This document shows, piece by piece, positions 33,111 through 46,181 of a stretch of 64,000 bases of DNA (position 1 is the stretch's first letter; each line of letters begins with the position of its first letter). This DNA comes from Siphonodentalium dalli. Taxonomy: Eukaryota > Mollusca > Scaphopoda > Gadilida > Siphonodentaliidae. The stretch spans positions 14,614,450 through 14,678,449 of the forward strand of contig CP136069.1 of assembly GCA_032622095.1 (NCBI GenBank), written 5' to 3'. Below the pieces are notes generated by a model. The model searched no databases and had not been told where the DNA came from. It saw nothing but the letters and a program-made list of their open reading frames with translations. The position numbers and the translations under genes are program-made.

Positions 33111-34891
33111 TAGAGACCTTTCGCATCTTCACGTTTATGATTACGAATACGGATAGCTATTCGTAGTCGTAAGTCTATCCGTATGGCTAAAAAGTCCTTT
33201 CCCAAAACGATTACGCGTAAGAGTTTTGACGAACACGTCCGATCTTTTTTTCGTACCACCTTTACAACCCAAGGCGTGTGTTTGGTATACAGTCCCTTAA
33301 TACTTCACTTATCGTCTCATATGCAACAATGCGATAATCATGACATGTTAATTTTGTCAATAATTCGACCAGTCACAACGTACGACCCGTGATTCTGGTG
33401 ATATATTGTGGCAATACAGGTATAAATGCCAGGTCATATGTGGTGGAAATTCAGTTCGTTGTTAGCATGGATGACCAGATAGACGTTATGGTGATGGGGA
33501 AGAGGGGTTCCTGATTTTGGACCTCACATCAACCACGACGCCATCGTTCAAGCCCCTTCAAGTCCGCGATTTGATTTCAATGCGATTGCGGCTTCACCTC
33601 TTTGGGTTTAGGAAATCCGACATATACGGTAGGTGAGCTCGCTGATGTGCATCACTCCTGATTTGTTACTACCAAATCGAAACAAAGTCGACACGGTAGA
33701 AGCGATGTGCATCAAGTTGCTTTTTTGTCAGATATTTGACAAACCGGCAAAATTTCGTTGAACAAAATGTTGATAAATAACAGGTTTTGGGCAATTTTAT
33801 GATATAGTTGACTGTGGTGAGCATTAATTTTGAGCAATTACTCGATTCTGATAACAGAAGCGGCATTTAAAAAAAAAAATTGTTGTTGGAATCTGATGAT
33901 ATGGGGACATCTAATCGGATTGAGTACCTTTAAATGCCGCATTTGTGCGTGTTTTTTAAATTAAAAATAAATGCCAAGAACAAACCTGACAGAGACTGCT
34001 GTTCTATATGGTGATGTCGGTGGTGTGCCAAATATTCTTTTAGTTACGGTTCAGGAACAGAAATCACTACTTACCAGTTGAATCGGGATCTAGGGTAGGT
34101 TCAGATTACTTAGATAGAAAGAGTACTTTAATTAACTTAGTACTCGGTTATGAATTCCATGTAATTTTAAAATGCCCTGCATAATGCTCTGCATTACAGA
34201 CTCTACGAGAGAGATATATAAAACCCAACTTCTACCGAAAACCGAATATTATTAAATTGAATGAACTATTCAATTCGGGAAAGGGGAAGAGAACACAAAA
34301 TATTTCACTATTCATTAATAGGGTTATGCCATTCTTTAGGCTCTCCTGAGGCATTCTATAACTGCACACGTTAGGCCGGACACCACCATGGGTTGTTGAA
34401 TTAATTAATTGTTGAATTTCACTATATATTGTGTACTATCTTGCCCATAATAATCACGCAAAACTCCTCATGCATCGCGCACTATATACTGTATTTTTGG
34501 CGACTGGTTTCATAGTGCACTCCTCTTACTGTAAAGTTTTGTGTCGCAGCCAGCGATGGCTATCCGTTGTGAATAGCGATCTTATTTCGCGGGAAGCTCG
34601 TGATTCACGACGACGAGTACAGTGATTGACAATCTAAACAGCATATTGAGGTCGTAGCTCAATACAGCTGTATGGTTTACATGATATACATATACAGTCG
34701 CGAACGGAGCAAAGTGCTATATTGCAGAAAATAAATTTCAGGTGTTATTTGAGCTTATTAGAAACCATGAAATCGTAAACGTTATTACGGATAGTAAAAT
34801 ACGAGAACGATTAGAAAGTACACAAAGGTTGGTGACGTAGTACCCTATCCGTATCCGTAATCGTAAACGTGAGTTTTGCGAAAGGTCTCTA
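33111..34891. mobile_element. Terminal-inverted-repeat element, about 1.8 kb, non-coding
   Basis: The left end TAGAGACCTTTCGCATCTTC and the right-end complement TAGAGACCTTTCGCAAAACT lead into about 75-bp inverted arms rich in acgattacg and acggatag words. The target duplication may be TA or AAT. Outside the element, gaggtggtcattattttacc (33056-33075) on the left is inverted as ataattaccacctc on the right, so a second inverted repeat surrounds the first. The interior has only frames of 70 codons or fewer, without a transposase signature. Confidence 0.65.
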
Positions 34892-36012
34892 ATGACTCGC
34901 AAAATAATTACCACCTCGCGAGCTTACACATCGGCGTCTTCGGCGGATAACATTCGTCTGGATAATACTCAAGCAACAACAATAGGTAGACGCGCAAGTG
35001 GATTTTAAACCGAAATAAGCAATACATAAACATATTATTATAACAAATACAGTCCTTATGAACATTCCCTCAACAATTTCTTCAAGTTTATTATTCCGCC
35101 GAAGGAATAATAGCCGGACTATGTGGGGGTAACGTCATTGTGTGTTTATTTCAGGTTAGGATATATGTGTGTGGAAATTATGTTCATACATGTATCACGG
35201 GGAGGTGGAACAGTAGCTAGAACACAATACATCTGTATAATTATTCATATCGCGGTGTAGCGGAACAGTATAGTGCACTTGTGTTGACGTATTTTGATCT
35301 ATGATACAGGTAGTGGTTTGAGTTAACATTGTGTGTTAGGGGTCTGTGCGCTAACCAAAACAATAAAAACAATTTATTCACATTAAAGTTGTTTGTTTTT
35401 AAATTAAAATTTTGAAACTATCAGTTTGCCATAAATAAGAGACAATGTGATTACGTCAGTATGTGCGGACAACGCGCGACACTATATATAACCTGATGAA
35501 TGTGTGTTTCATGGGAGTACCTACGTATAACAATGAGTAAATATGTTATAAAACGTCTTATATTGTATATTATAACCATTTATCCACCACCCACCACCTC
35601 TATTGCATACATGAAGCCTGCACAATAAACGCGACGTTTATTATGTCAATGTAGCTTTATTAGGCCGACTTAGTTATATTAGGTTAGTACTCCATTCTTG
35701 ACGTAATTGCACATGGTAACTAGGAACGTAAACCGACCTAAATGACGTCATTGTGATTTTGGGACGTTTTTATCGTCCATATTTCAATGCAATTGATAGA
35801 TAATTCCTAAACGGATATGTGTTTTCCCTCTAAAACATCTATAACCATTAGTACAAGGATCACGTCATGCGGTGCGATAGCTGATCACACTCTGCGACTT
35901 GTCCGACGATTTTTCTAGAAAATTCACGTTAAAAACGAAGTATTGTCAAAGAATAGCGACGGATGATGATTTAAACTACATCAATAGTGTGTATACGCCG
36001 ATAAAAGCTTAA
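34892..36012. other. Mostly unassigned; holds a dispersed repeat and likely LINE leader
   Basis: 35140-35300 resembles 46970-47000 (gtgtgtttatttc-ggttaggatatatgtg) and the ggtggaacagta repeats at 48.0-48.2 kb. Positions 35474-35541 match the DNA on both sides of the Helitron at 44482-45258. The last few hundred bases before 36013 may be the 5' leader of the non-LTR element. Confidence 0.4.
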
Positions 36013-37237
36013 ATGGATGAAAAGGATGTCGATAACAAGCGAACAGCGTCCACTGAGTTGTCACCACCGGCGCCGCCATGTCAGCCATCACGGGAATTCT
36101 GCGGTAAGCCAGACTTTCGAACTAAAACATCGCTAGCAGATATATCTTCAGTCATTACAGATAGCCTAGCTATGGTAAATGAAATTCCAATAGGCATAGA
36201 ATGTAAAATTGCTGAGAAAAATACGCAAAATGCTGTTGAAACGGACTTAGGTGATATTTTGAACACAACTGTACCTGCAATATACACAACAATGGTGGAC
36301 AGTGATGCAACGTTATCAAATAATACTGAGAACTTTAACGATCATATATGTAGACAAAGTGATTTGAAAGACATTAAGGACTCCCTGAAAGAAATTACCC
36401 ATCGATTAGGGAATATAGGTTTATTGAGAGCTGATATTGATGGGCTGAAAACAAGAATGACCAAAGTAGAGACAGATGTGGGTGACTTGGATTCCAGATT
36501 TAAAGTTATAGAAAGTGTTAAACCAGATACACGAAGCTACCCACAGAGTATTCACAACATTATATTGGATAATGAACAAATAAAGAGAAGACTGGCAAAA
36601 CTGGAAACTGAAAATGATGAATTGAAAACCACAATGAACTCTTGCTCTATAAAGATTGATGAAATAAGAGCTACTGTGGTGGAGTTGCAAGGGAGAAGTA
36701 TGAGGGGGAATTTAATATTTACTGGCATAGAAGAAACCCAGGGAAACATGCATGGTGGGGATAACAAAACCACAAGAGAGGATATTCTACAGGAGTTCTT
36801 CAAGGAAAAACTGAAGATAAAAGACCGTATACTAATAGACCGAATTGGTGAGAAGAGTAATGACCGTTCCCAGTGTAGACCAATTGTTGCAAAAATTTAC
36901 ATTCTATAAGCAGCAGGAATTAGTTTAAAAAATGGCGAAGAACCTCAACTCTCAATACAAAGTCTATGTGAATGAACAGGTCCCTAAAGAAGTACAAAAG
37001 GACAGGAATGAAGTTCTCTATCCCATGGTGAAGACTGCCAGAGATAAGGGCGATTATTCAAGAATTGTCCATGCTAAACTTTATATAAATAACACGTTAG
37101 TGAACCCACCCAAGCCCCCACCATATAAGAATAAGGCCAATAAGGGAAGTGGCAACAGGCTAGTATGCAATGAGGGCACGTGGACAAAGTCAATACACAG
37201 TATACGCCCTATGTTTATTTTAAATGTGTTGGTATAA
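36013..37237 (+). pseudogene. LINE ORF1-like protein, frameshifted
   Basis: The first 298 codons (to 36909) have a Pro/Ser-rich start, a charged heptad-like coiled coil from about residue 115 to 230 (for example RLAKLETENDELKTTMN) and then an RNA-recognition-like segment beginning RGNLIFTGIEET, the pattern of L1 ORF1p-type chaperones. After a frameshift near 36900 the C-terminal part resumes (residues YKVYVNEQVPKEVQKDRNEV) and runs to 37237. Such proteins bind element RNA as trimers and assist target-primed reverse transcription. The frameshift makes this copy defective. Confidence 0.65.
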
Positions 37238-37317
37238 TACATTCTTTGTAAATAATTAGTATAAGAATTTGTGTACCTAGAGCAATAAATCCACTGTGTA
37301 AGTACTTAAACTACCTG

Positions 37318-40300
37318 CAAATTATATCTTTGAATGTGTGTGGGATCAATTCAAAAGTATGTGAGCCAGTGTTCCTGGAATACATCAGTGCTTATGATAT
37401 ATTATGCTTTCAAGAAACAAAAACAGACAGTACTGATGTGGTCCGGGTTCCTGGCTACCATACAGTCTCAATGAAAAACAGAGCTGATATTGCTGTCTTT
37501 ATGTCGGTTGGTATATGCCTACTGTTTAAGGACGAGCTGGTACATGTGGTAGAGTTGTTTGAAACTAGCGACACTAATTACATCACTCAGTGGTTCAAAA
37601 GTAACAGTGACAATGGGAATTCCCCAATTGTAAATAGTAATATAATAAAAAAAACTAATATTTACGTACCCCCAGAGAATAGCAGGTATGCCTCCCCGGA
37701 ATAGGCAAATAAGCTTTATGCAATTATTATTGAAAAGCTACTTATAACTGACAAAAGTATCCTTATTGGTGATGTTAATGCTCGAACAGCTCAATTGATT
37801 GATTATGAAGATGAGGAAGAAATGATATAATTAATTGATTATGGTGTTGGCTTGGATCAGTTTTTACTAACAAGATTCTCATAAGATAGAAAGACAAATA
37901 ATTATGGTTTCAAATTAATTGATATATGTAAGACTGCAAAACTGCTTATATGCAATGGTAGAGTTGAACAGACAGAGCAATTGGCACTACTACATTCACA
38001 GACATCAGCTTAATTGACTATGTAATTTGCTCACCATTTGCATGCAAGTTAATTAATCATTTGCATGTACATGACCAAGATAGTCTTTTATCTGATGCAC
38101 ATTGTCCCTTAACTGTGAAAATTTCAATGTCATTCAATGAAGAAGAAATACCTTCAGTAAATTGTACAAATCTGAATGAAACAATCACTATTAAACCATG
38201 GACAAGCGAAAAGGGTGTGCAGTTCTCAGAAACGTTCACAGATGATTCAATACAGAATCTTGTAGACATTTTGAATCAAATGCAAGATAATAGTGAATTG
38301 AGTGATAAATAATTATCTGAATTCTCAGAAATTTTGACAAGTAACTTGTTACAAAATACAACTGATGTATTGGATTCCAAAAAGAAGAGGAACGGTGGGT
38401 TTCCAAAAAATAAATCTAAAGCACCATGGTTTGATAGCGATTGCTCCAAAACAAGGACGAAATATAGAAAAGCAAGGAAAATATATCTGATGTATAAATC
38501 TCCCCAAAATCATACCAATTTGTTAGAATGTAGAAGGGCATATAAGGTCGCAATGCGCAGAAGTAAGTTCAAATACAATATTGAGTTTCAAAACAAAGTT
38601 AAAAGCCTTAAAGGCACAAATCCGAGGGAATATTGGAAACTTATTAATAGTATAGATGATAAAAAATGTCATCACCCCATGCCCTCAGTTGATGAATTCT
38701 ATTCCCATTTTTCAAATCTGTAAAACCAAACTACGATACATCATTACTGAATCGAGATATTAATATCGAAGAGGTCGAAAAGGCAGTACAAGGTCTTAAA
38801 ACGGAAAGCACCTGGAATCGATACAGTTACAAATGAGTATATCAGAGGTTCCTACCCTAAAATGAAAATAGTTTATCTCAAATATTTTAATCTGATTCTC
38901 AAAACTGGACATATACCCAAAGAGTGTAGTATTGGACTTATTAAACCAATTTATAAATCTGGGAAATTTTCTTCCCCTGATAACTATAGACAAATTACAC
39001 TTGTCAGCTGTTTGGCCAAATTGTTTACTAGTATACTCAGTAAGAAAATATACTCATTCCTAGAAATAAATCGCATCGTCTCTGTAAATCAAGCTGGATT
39101 TCGGCCAAACTATTTCACCATTGACCACATACATACATTGAATTCGATGATTGAGTTAACCAATTCTATTAATGGTAGTTTATATTGGGCCTTCATAGAC
39201 CTGTCTAAGGCCTTTGACGGTGTCTGGAGGAATGGTCTTTGGTATAAACTTATCTCATCAGGTATTGATGGAAAATTATTAAAGGTCATACAAAGTATGT
39301 ATCAGGATATAAAATCATGTGTTTCAGTTGATGAAAAGATTTCCCCTTGTTTTAAATGCCCAATTGGCGTGAGGCAAGGCGGAAATCTCTCCCCGATACT
39401 TTTTGCCCTATATCTGAATGATCTGGAGTCATACCTTGGCCAAATATTTCAAAATCCCCTCACTTTGTCATCCTTGAGTGGTAAAGCAATGCACAGATTT
39501 GTTAAACTGTTTTCACTTTTATATGCTGATACCATACCATGGCTGACACAGCTGAGGGATTAGAAGAAATCCTAGATTCTTATCATCAATACTGTCTCGA
39601 CTGGAAACTCAGCATTAACTGCTCTAAAACAAAAATTGTTGTATTTGGCCAAGGGAAATATGAAGATCAGATCTTCTATATTGGAAATGAGCCTATAGAA
39701 TTGTCCAAAAGTTATAAGTATCTTGGGGTGACATTTAGTAATGAGAACCAATTTATTGATGAAAAGAAAAAAAGGTGTGCTGTGGCCAAATAGGCTATGT
39801 TCTCACTCATTCACAAAATGAGAAAATCACATCTAACCTTTGATGTTATAATTGACATATATAATAAAGCAATCTTACCAACCCTCACGTATGGATGTGA
39901 AGTATTGGAATATGGTTCTAATGCTATGATTGAGACAACAGAGTTATGGTTTTTTAAATTCATCTTGGGCATGAAAACTACAACACCGACTGCTATGGTA
40001 TATGGTGAACTGGGCATAATCCCAGTTTCAACTATAATTAAACACAAAATGTTATGTTACTGGACCAGAATAATTGAAGGCGAAGGCAGGAAATTGACAA
40101 AAATACTATATGATTCAATGATTTGTAGTAAAAAAAACTAAGCGTGCCTTTAAATGGGTGAATGGCATCAGAAAAATATTAAATGAAACTGGAATGTCAT
40201 TTATTTGGAGCGACCAAAATTTATGTAGAAGTAAATGGTTCAAAAATGCAACAAGGGATAGACTAAGAGATATGCACATGCAAGAATGGAGGGGTAAACT

Positions 40301-40689
40301 TGATACTTCTAATAAATACATATTTTATAGAGCAGATAAACACGATTATGCAATGGAACCATATCTCAAATACTTCAACAAATCAGATGCAAAGGTCATA
40401 GCAAGATTTAGAACCAGAAACCATAGAATCCCTATAGAAACTGCTTATTGGGAGGAATTGGATCTCTCAAAGAGAATTTGTAAAGTCTGTAATGAAGGCA
40501 TAGGTGATGAATATCATGCTATTTTAGTGTGCAAAAAAACTCAAAACACTCCGAATGAAATGTATGGATAAGTACTTCTATGAAAGACCAAGTGTGTTCA
40601 AACTAAATGAGTTATTTAATTTGAACACTGATAAATTAAAGCGAATTGTAAGACTTATCAGAGAAATACCTAAGATTTTATGTGCTTAG
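37318..40689 (+). pseudogene. LINE ORF2: AP-like endonuclease, reverse transcriptase, Cys-His tail; broken
   Basis: The endonuclease spans about 37318-38130: SLNVCGINSK, the catalytic Glu in CFQETKT, GDVNART (for GDxNAR), SLIDYVICS and SDAHCPL (catalytic His), with two stops between them. Reverse transcriptase runs from about 38860: PIYKSGKFSSPDNYRQITL, AFIDLSKAFDGVWR (catalytic Asp), GVRQGGNLSPILFALYLNDL and LLYAD at about 39521. There the expected YADD box has lost its second Asp with a frameshift. The frame resumes at 39539 (SYKYLGVTFSNE) and shifts again at 40141. A C-x2-C...H...C motif (ICKVCNEGIGDEYHAILVC) lies near 40480, and a last shift leads to the stop at 40689. Confidence 0.85.
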
Positions 40690-41685
40690 AAACAATAATG
40701 ATTTACAATTTAGCAGCCCCAACCCCTATCAAATGAAATGTGAATTTACCGCATACACAATACCCCAAACCCACTTATATGAAGTGAGAATGACATAACC
40801 CGGGAATTAAGGCCCACTATATGTACTAGTGCTTCAGGCACTAAACATTACAAACCCGACCATAAGTGTTGCTGCACATGGCAACACCATCGACATTGAT
40901 GGAATTATAACTGACCGTGATGGCATGGCGGCCATGTGAGACTAGCACCAGGCTGAATTGACCTCTCATATGGAGAGTATACTTAATTGTATAAATTGTG
41001 TATATATTTTCATTATAAATTACAAATCAAGTCCAAAATTATTATTTGATTTGTATAAAAATGTATATGATGTTTAATCATAAATTTGACAAATAATAAT
41101 CATCATGTCTGAACATAAAACCTCTCACTCTGTCTCAACTACATTAGTAATACTAATAGTAATGGGTAAGCACTTGCACAAATAAATTGCTGCTTTCTCT
41201 CAGACTATAAATGTTAAAACCTACACATGACTTTAACTTAAGATGTTACAATTTACATCTGACACTTAAATGAGACAGACCATTCCAATGATTTCGCTGT
41301 ACCGCACTTTCCATGTAGGTACCGGTATTAAACATCATAAATATCATAACTTCAGATGGACAGCAGCTCCTAAGTAGCAAAAGGCTAACCATGTTACTAT
41401 ATATTAGTGGATAAAATGTGTACCATTAATTAGTTGCTGAGAATGGTGGAACAGAGTGAGAGGTGTTAAGCGGAGTTCCTTGACACTTGGGCTGAATTGT
41501 ATTTATTGGCCGATTGTGCCATTTGTGGATGAGTTAAGTATATTCTAGTGTAATCTATAATATAATTTATTATTTTAAATTAAGGAATCTGCATATACTT
41601 TTGTGAATAAATTATTAACAAGTGTCTGTAAACTGTAGAGTATACTTGTAAACCGTACCACTAGTATCAAGTGGACTATACTCAC

Positions 41686-41747
41686 CCTTTGAGCAACAGA
41701 GATATTAGTCCTTCCATCTGTCATGAACACCATGAATTCCCTTGTGA
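41686..41747 (-). CDS. Possible von Willebrand factor A domain exon fragment
   Basis: On the minus strand, between an acceptor-like aattag (41748-41753) and a good donor (CAAAGG-GTGAGT, 41686/41685), 20 codons read TREFMVFMTDGRTNISVAQR. This matches the central strand and metal-site region of vWA domains, where a hydrophobic strand leads into TDGRSN. A 62-bp exon is short, the acceptor tract is weak and no adjoining vWA exons were found. It may be a degraded exon, a real small exon of a collagen- or matrilin-like gene, or chance similarity. Confidence 0.3.
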
Positions 41748-43890
41748 CTAATTGCCATTAAAAAGCACTGCGGTGTGAACTGAGCTGAATCTGACACAAT
41801 GTTTCAATATATATCCGAATGTGCGAACATAGTGAATTTAATACCGGTAACAATTGAATTTGATTTATTATTATTGACGGAACTTCGGAAGTAAAATATA
41901 AGTTGGACGTTCTCCGTATAGCAATTAGGCCTAACAAAAAAGACGTTTGTTTCCGCTAACCCGACCGACCCTATTTTAAACCCCCGACCCTAAACTTTTT
42001 ATTGCATATATTTATATATATTGACACTGATTGACATAAGAAATTTAAGTTTACAAAGAGATTTAAGTTTAACAGTTGGAATCATACTGTAAAGTATGTT
42101 TGGCTTTATCTATATTTCATCTGTGAAAACTTCAAATAATTTGAGTTCAGGTTTATATTTATCATTCAGCGTTCAGACTTCAGTATTTCAATCAATTACA
42201 GCACAGGAACATTAACAATTTGATCAAATCAACCTGGTTATCAGGTGGGATCTCATAATACCAAATCAAAAATTAACATAAAAATTAGAACCATATATAG
42301 TAATTACTACCTTAATAGAAATTGTTTCTGTACTACATGTAAATATTTTGTACGGTATGTGTCTCACTTGAATTTTATAAAATAGCCTATTATATGAATT
42401 AGAGTGATAATAGTAAGTCTCATTTCAAGCAGGATAAGCATAATCCATTGCACCAAAAGATACCTGACAATAACTTATAGGCATTTCCAATCGATACATA
42501 TATAAACAAAATCCAAAGTTATGCTTGAGAAACTTGATCAAATTGACTTCTCAGTAAAATTCAAATTACTGACTCAAAGTGCCTTAGATTAGCTCTAACT
42601 GCAATGGATTTTCAAAAAAGTTCCAGGGGGAGAACCTCCACCATCATCAGGGGGTCACCCCTCCCAAACATTCCTCCGCTTAGGCCTTCAGGTTATGCGT
42701 TCGGCATATCATTGCCCAAAAACAGGTGTCCCCAAAAAATACCTAGATCCTTCACTGAATGTGGAGGAGAAGGTGGTGCTGTGAACCCATCATTAAAAGA
42801 TCAGCACAAGATGGTCACTCCAATATCTGAACAGTGCAGTGGTGCTGGACTGACTCCAATTGTCGCCAGACCATATGGGAAATATTAGGATTATCAAAGA
42901 CTATATTAGTATATAGACTAGTATATATGTAAATATTAAAGCATACATGTATGTAAGATTGAATTGGAGTTTCTAGTTCCTCTGTCATCTGGGTTAACCT
43001 GATTGGGGCTAAGAAGTGCATAGTTTGGGTTATTGCAAGTGCAATTATTATACAGTTATTTTTAAAGATACTGAAAAAAAAAAGTTAACAAACAAAAAAA
43101 ATTTAAGCCTACCTTCCTACCCTAATTTTGTTTCATCTCGTTAGCGGAAACAAACGTATATTTTTTTAGGCCTTAAGACAAATGTCGAGTTTCCACAGCA
43201 TATATCCACATTGGATGATAGGAAATAAAATCCTGATGAAAAACAAAATATTCCGCCCACTTTTGTCGCAGTGGTAAAGATAATCACTAGGTCACTGAAG
43301 TGACTCGCCCAGACACCGCATTCCATTTATAAGCATGGCTGCACGTGCTGACCTAATTACATGACCTTGACACAAGTGAGGCTAACTACCCGGTATGCAC
43401 AACTACCAATAAAGAGGGACATGAGTTAAATTGCCATTGATCTGGTGGTCCGATGACCCGAATATATTAATATATTTAAAAATATACCATGCCAAATCGT
43501 AATTATCACAGATATAATTGCTGACCAAAAATATTATTGCATGCCCTATGTATTATATGACCTATATGCCGTATATGGATCATTACATTATATGAAATGA
43601 TTGCTTCTAAAAGTTAGTTGAAACCTGGAAAACACGTAATATTTAAACTTAATGTAATATGTTCTCCTATGAACGAGAGGTGTAAGGCGAGTAAGACAGT
43701 GAGTAACACCACACACCACCCTATTACAGATACATGTACGAATACACCATTTCAATGTTAGGCTTAATTAGCCAAGATAATCCGTACAAATTCAAAATAT
43801 GATAATATGTATCTATAGAGCAATAATTGTAATACTTACTCAATTACTGTATTTAAAAATGAATTGCTAGTGGTGGTGGGTGGTTTTAAG
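41748..43890. other. No recognisable feature
   Basis: AT-rich DNA, possibly intron. The 94-codon plus frame at 42604-42888 has no family resemblance and no splice support. Confidence 0.4.
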
Positions 43891-43899
43891 TACGCATGT

Positions 43900-44129
43900 G
43901 ATATGGCACTGGGCCCTACCTGATTATCAGCTGCCGTGTGTCGCAAAAGGACACTGGAATGGATAGTCAGTGGGGGCCCAGATCATTTTTGAAAAGTCAG
44001 GATGCGTGGTGTGATCGTTATGGTGGCGCGTGCGTGATGTATATTATATTTTGATTTTGTATTTTGTATTTTGTCTTGTATGTCATAAATTTTCTTGACG
44101 AAGGCAATAAAACTATTGAATTGAATTGA
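43900..44129 (+). mobile_element. 3' end of a non-LTR retrotransposon
   Basis: The segment ends gacgaaggcaataaaactat followed by three tandem TTGAA units. A GC-richer 3' region, repeated ttttgtatttt words and a short tandem tail with no poly(A) are typical of 3'-terminal LINE fragments of CR1/L2-like type. It may be a separate insertion from the element ending near 41035. Confidence 0.6.
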
Positions 44130-44350
44130 AGGCCAGCTTAGAACAATTATAAAAAAAACACAACGAACTATTTCGCTCTAAGCTGCACGCCGTTTTTTGT
44201 TGTTGCACGTCATGAATACAAATTAGTTTGTTTGACCTTATAAATGTAAGGGCATCATCGAAGTAACGAATGTATAATTTAGGAAAATGACATATTTACA
44301 TCGCAAAAGCAAGTGTTGTTCGATGGATAAATAAAATATGTAGTTAATGT

Positions 44351-44463
44351 TGTCGCTTAAACTGTTTATGTCCGCTCCGGGGATTTGGCTTCTATTTAAC
44401 TCGGCAGAGCCTCACACAACAGATGTTCAAATCCTCCTCACGGGCATAAACAGTTTAAGCGAC
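44351..44463. repeat. Palindrome immediately upstream of a Helitron
   Basis: GTCGCTTAAACTGTTTATG (44352-44370) pairs perfectly with CATAAACAGTTTAAGCGAC (44445-44463) around a 74-bp loop. A related attatct word follows at 44479, as after the other palindromes of this window. Confidence 0.7.
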
Positions 44464-44481
44464 GACACTTGATATATATTA

Positions 44482-45258
44482 TCTAATATATATTTGAGGA
44501 AAGTTAGGGTGTGTGTGTGTGTGTGTGTGGCCGCGATGGACAACGAAACGGCTCGTCCGATTTCGACGTAACTTGGTACGTGCACGTAGTATCACCCGGG
44601 AACCAACATAGGCCCATCCATTTGTCCGTGCGGCGTGACATTGACCTTCAAACCGGTGACCTTCAACCTGTATCTCGGCTCCTGCTGGGCCGATTTTGAC
44701 CGAATTTGGTATGTGGGGGCAGTGTGAGACGCCGAGCCATTTCGTCGCGCCCGGATGCCCGTGCGGCGTGACATTGACCTTTCAAATGACTTTGAACCCG
44801 TATCTCGGGATCCGCTGGGCCGATTTCCCCCATTTTCGGAATGCTGGTGTAGGTTGACACCGGAAGTAACACGGGCATGTCCGTCTGTCCGTGCGGCGTG
44901 ACTTTGACCTTCGAGTGACCTTGGACTGATATCTCGGGATCCGCTGAGCCGATTTCCACCGAATTTGGTGGAAACGGGTAGTGTGAGGCGCTGAGCTGAT
45001 GCCCGTGTGGCGTGACCTTGACCTTCGAGTGACCTTGACTCTCTATCTCAGGATCCGATGGGACGATCGGGATGAAATTTCGTAGGTAGGGATGGTTCGG
45101 GTAGCCAAACATTTTCAACGGGTAGCGGCGTGACCTTGACCTTTCAATTGACCTTGAGCCTGTATCTCGGTATCCGCTGGGCCGATTTCCACCATTTTCG
45201 GGGTGTTGTTGTAAAAAAAACACAACTACTTTCCCCGTCATGACGGGTACCCAGCTAG
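44482..45258 (+). mobile_element. Non-autonomous Helitron, complete ends
   Basis: The 5' end is A-TCTAATATATATTTGAGG and the 3' end is CTAG-T, preceded by a perfect hairpin, CCCGTCATGACGGG, 5 bp before it. This is the TC...hairpin...CTRR structure inserted between A and T without target duplication. The interior is a set of diverged repeats of about 150 bp with gtgcggcgtgaccttgacct and tatctcgggatccgctgggc words. A minus-strand frame of 192 codons is just this repeat read through. No Rep/helicase is encoded. Confidence 0.85.
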
Positions 45259-46173
45259 TATATATATAACCTGATGAATGTGTGTTCCATGTGAGTACCT
45301 ACATATAGCAATGAATAAATCTGTAAAATAACGTCTTTGTCAATGTTGGTGCCGCTCACCAGCCCCCTCCCTGATCTGACAGCGCTAAACCCATTATAAA
45401 GAGCGTTTCCATTCAATTCGCTTGGAATTAAATAACTGTTAGTGCTTGATTTATCATGCATACTTAAGTTAACTCAATTTTTCTGTTTGTATGGGACAAT
45501 ACCAATACCATTTGGGAAATGAATGACGTATATATAAATGCGTGTACCTTTAATTCAGGTACGATATATATGGTAAACTCAGTACCTAATATACCGGGGG
45601 CATGGTTGGGGCTTTTTCGCTTATTTTATCTCACACAATGTGGATCAGACAAAGCTTAAATTAATTCTTATTATAACAAATAAATCATAACACAAAATTT
45701 GTATGTGTGCTTTGGGTTTCTGCTATCTTTTATTTTCCTATTCTTTATGACTATATCAGCAACTGCCTATACAGCAGGGTTCTCTACCTATCATTAGCTT
45801 ATATCAGCTTCCGGTGGGTAAGACATGGTACCTCTAGTTGTGGAGTCTTCTGCTATAGGGCACCCCCTTTACTCACATAATGTGGGTCACACAAAGCCAC
45901 TTTGGCAAATTTGGACAGCATATTTTAATAACCCCAGCCATCTAATCGTCGAACTCTGACTACAACGTTATTGATTTAAACATACTATATTTTCCTAATA
46001 TGGTTACCGAGACTGAGGGATTGGCTGACAAGTTCTTAAAACTTAGACGAACTTCAGCTCCACGCAAGCACAATGTACATAACAACGTTTTAAAACAAGA
46101 GAGTAGTGAAATACAATACATTTGGCATGAAGGGCGGATGAATACTATGAATGACATGATCAATATAATACCT
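45259..46173. other. Repeat flank of the Helitron, then unassigned DNA
   Basis: 45259-45330 (tatataacctgatgaatgtg and on) is a second copy of 35485-35550. The rest (to 46173) shows no family. A 75-codon plus frame at 46000-46227 crosses the hAT border and is rejected. Confidence 0.45.
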
Positions 46174-46181
46174 GATGTTAA

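Larger units (their letters stand above)
36013..41035 (+). mobile_element. Decayed non-LTR (LINE) retrotransposon with two ORFs
   Basis: ORF1 (coiled coil plus RNA-binding-like part) is followed by ORF2 with an AP-type endonuclease, reverse transcriptase and a C-terminal Cys-His motif. The coding part ends at 40689, and an AT-rich 3' region extends to about 41035. Numerous frameshifts and stops in both ORFs make it inactive. APE-type endonuclease plus the C-x2-C...H...C tail fits several clades (for example L1/Tx1-like or CR1/Jockey-like); I cannot decide among them by eye. The 5' and 3' borders are approximate. Confidence 0.85.

Noticed and set aside
44663-45241. 192-codon minus-strand frame rich in Val-Lys-Val-Thr-Pro-His
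   Set aside because: It reads through the tandem repeats inside a non-coding Helitron; no protein family signature or splice support.
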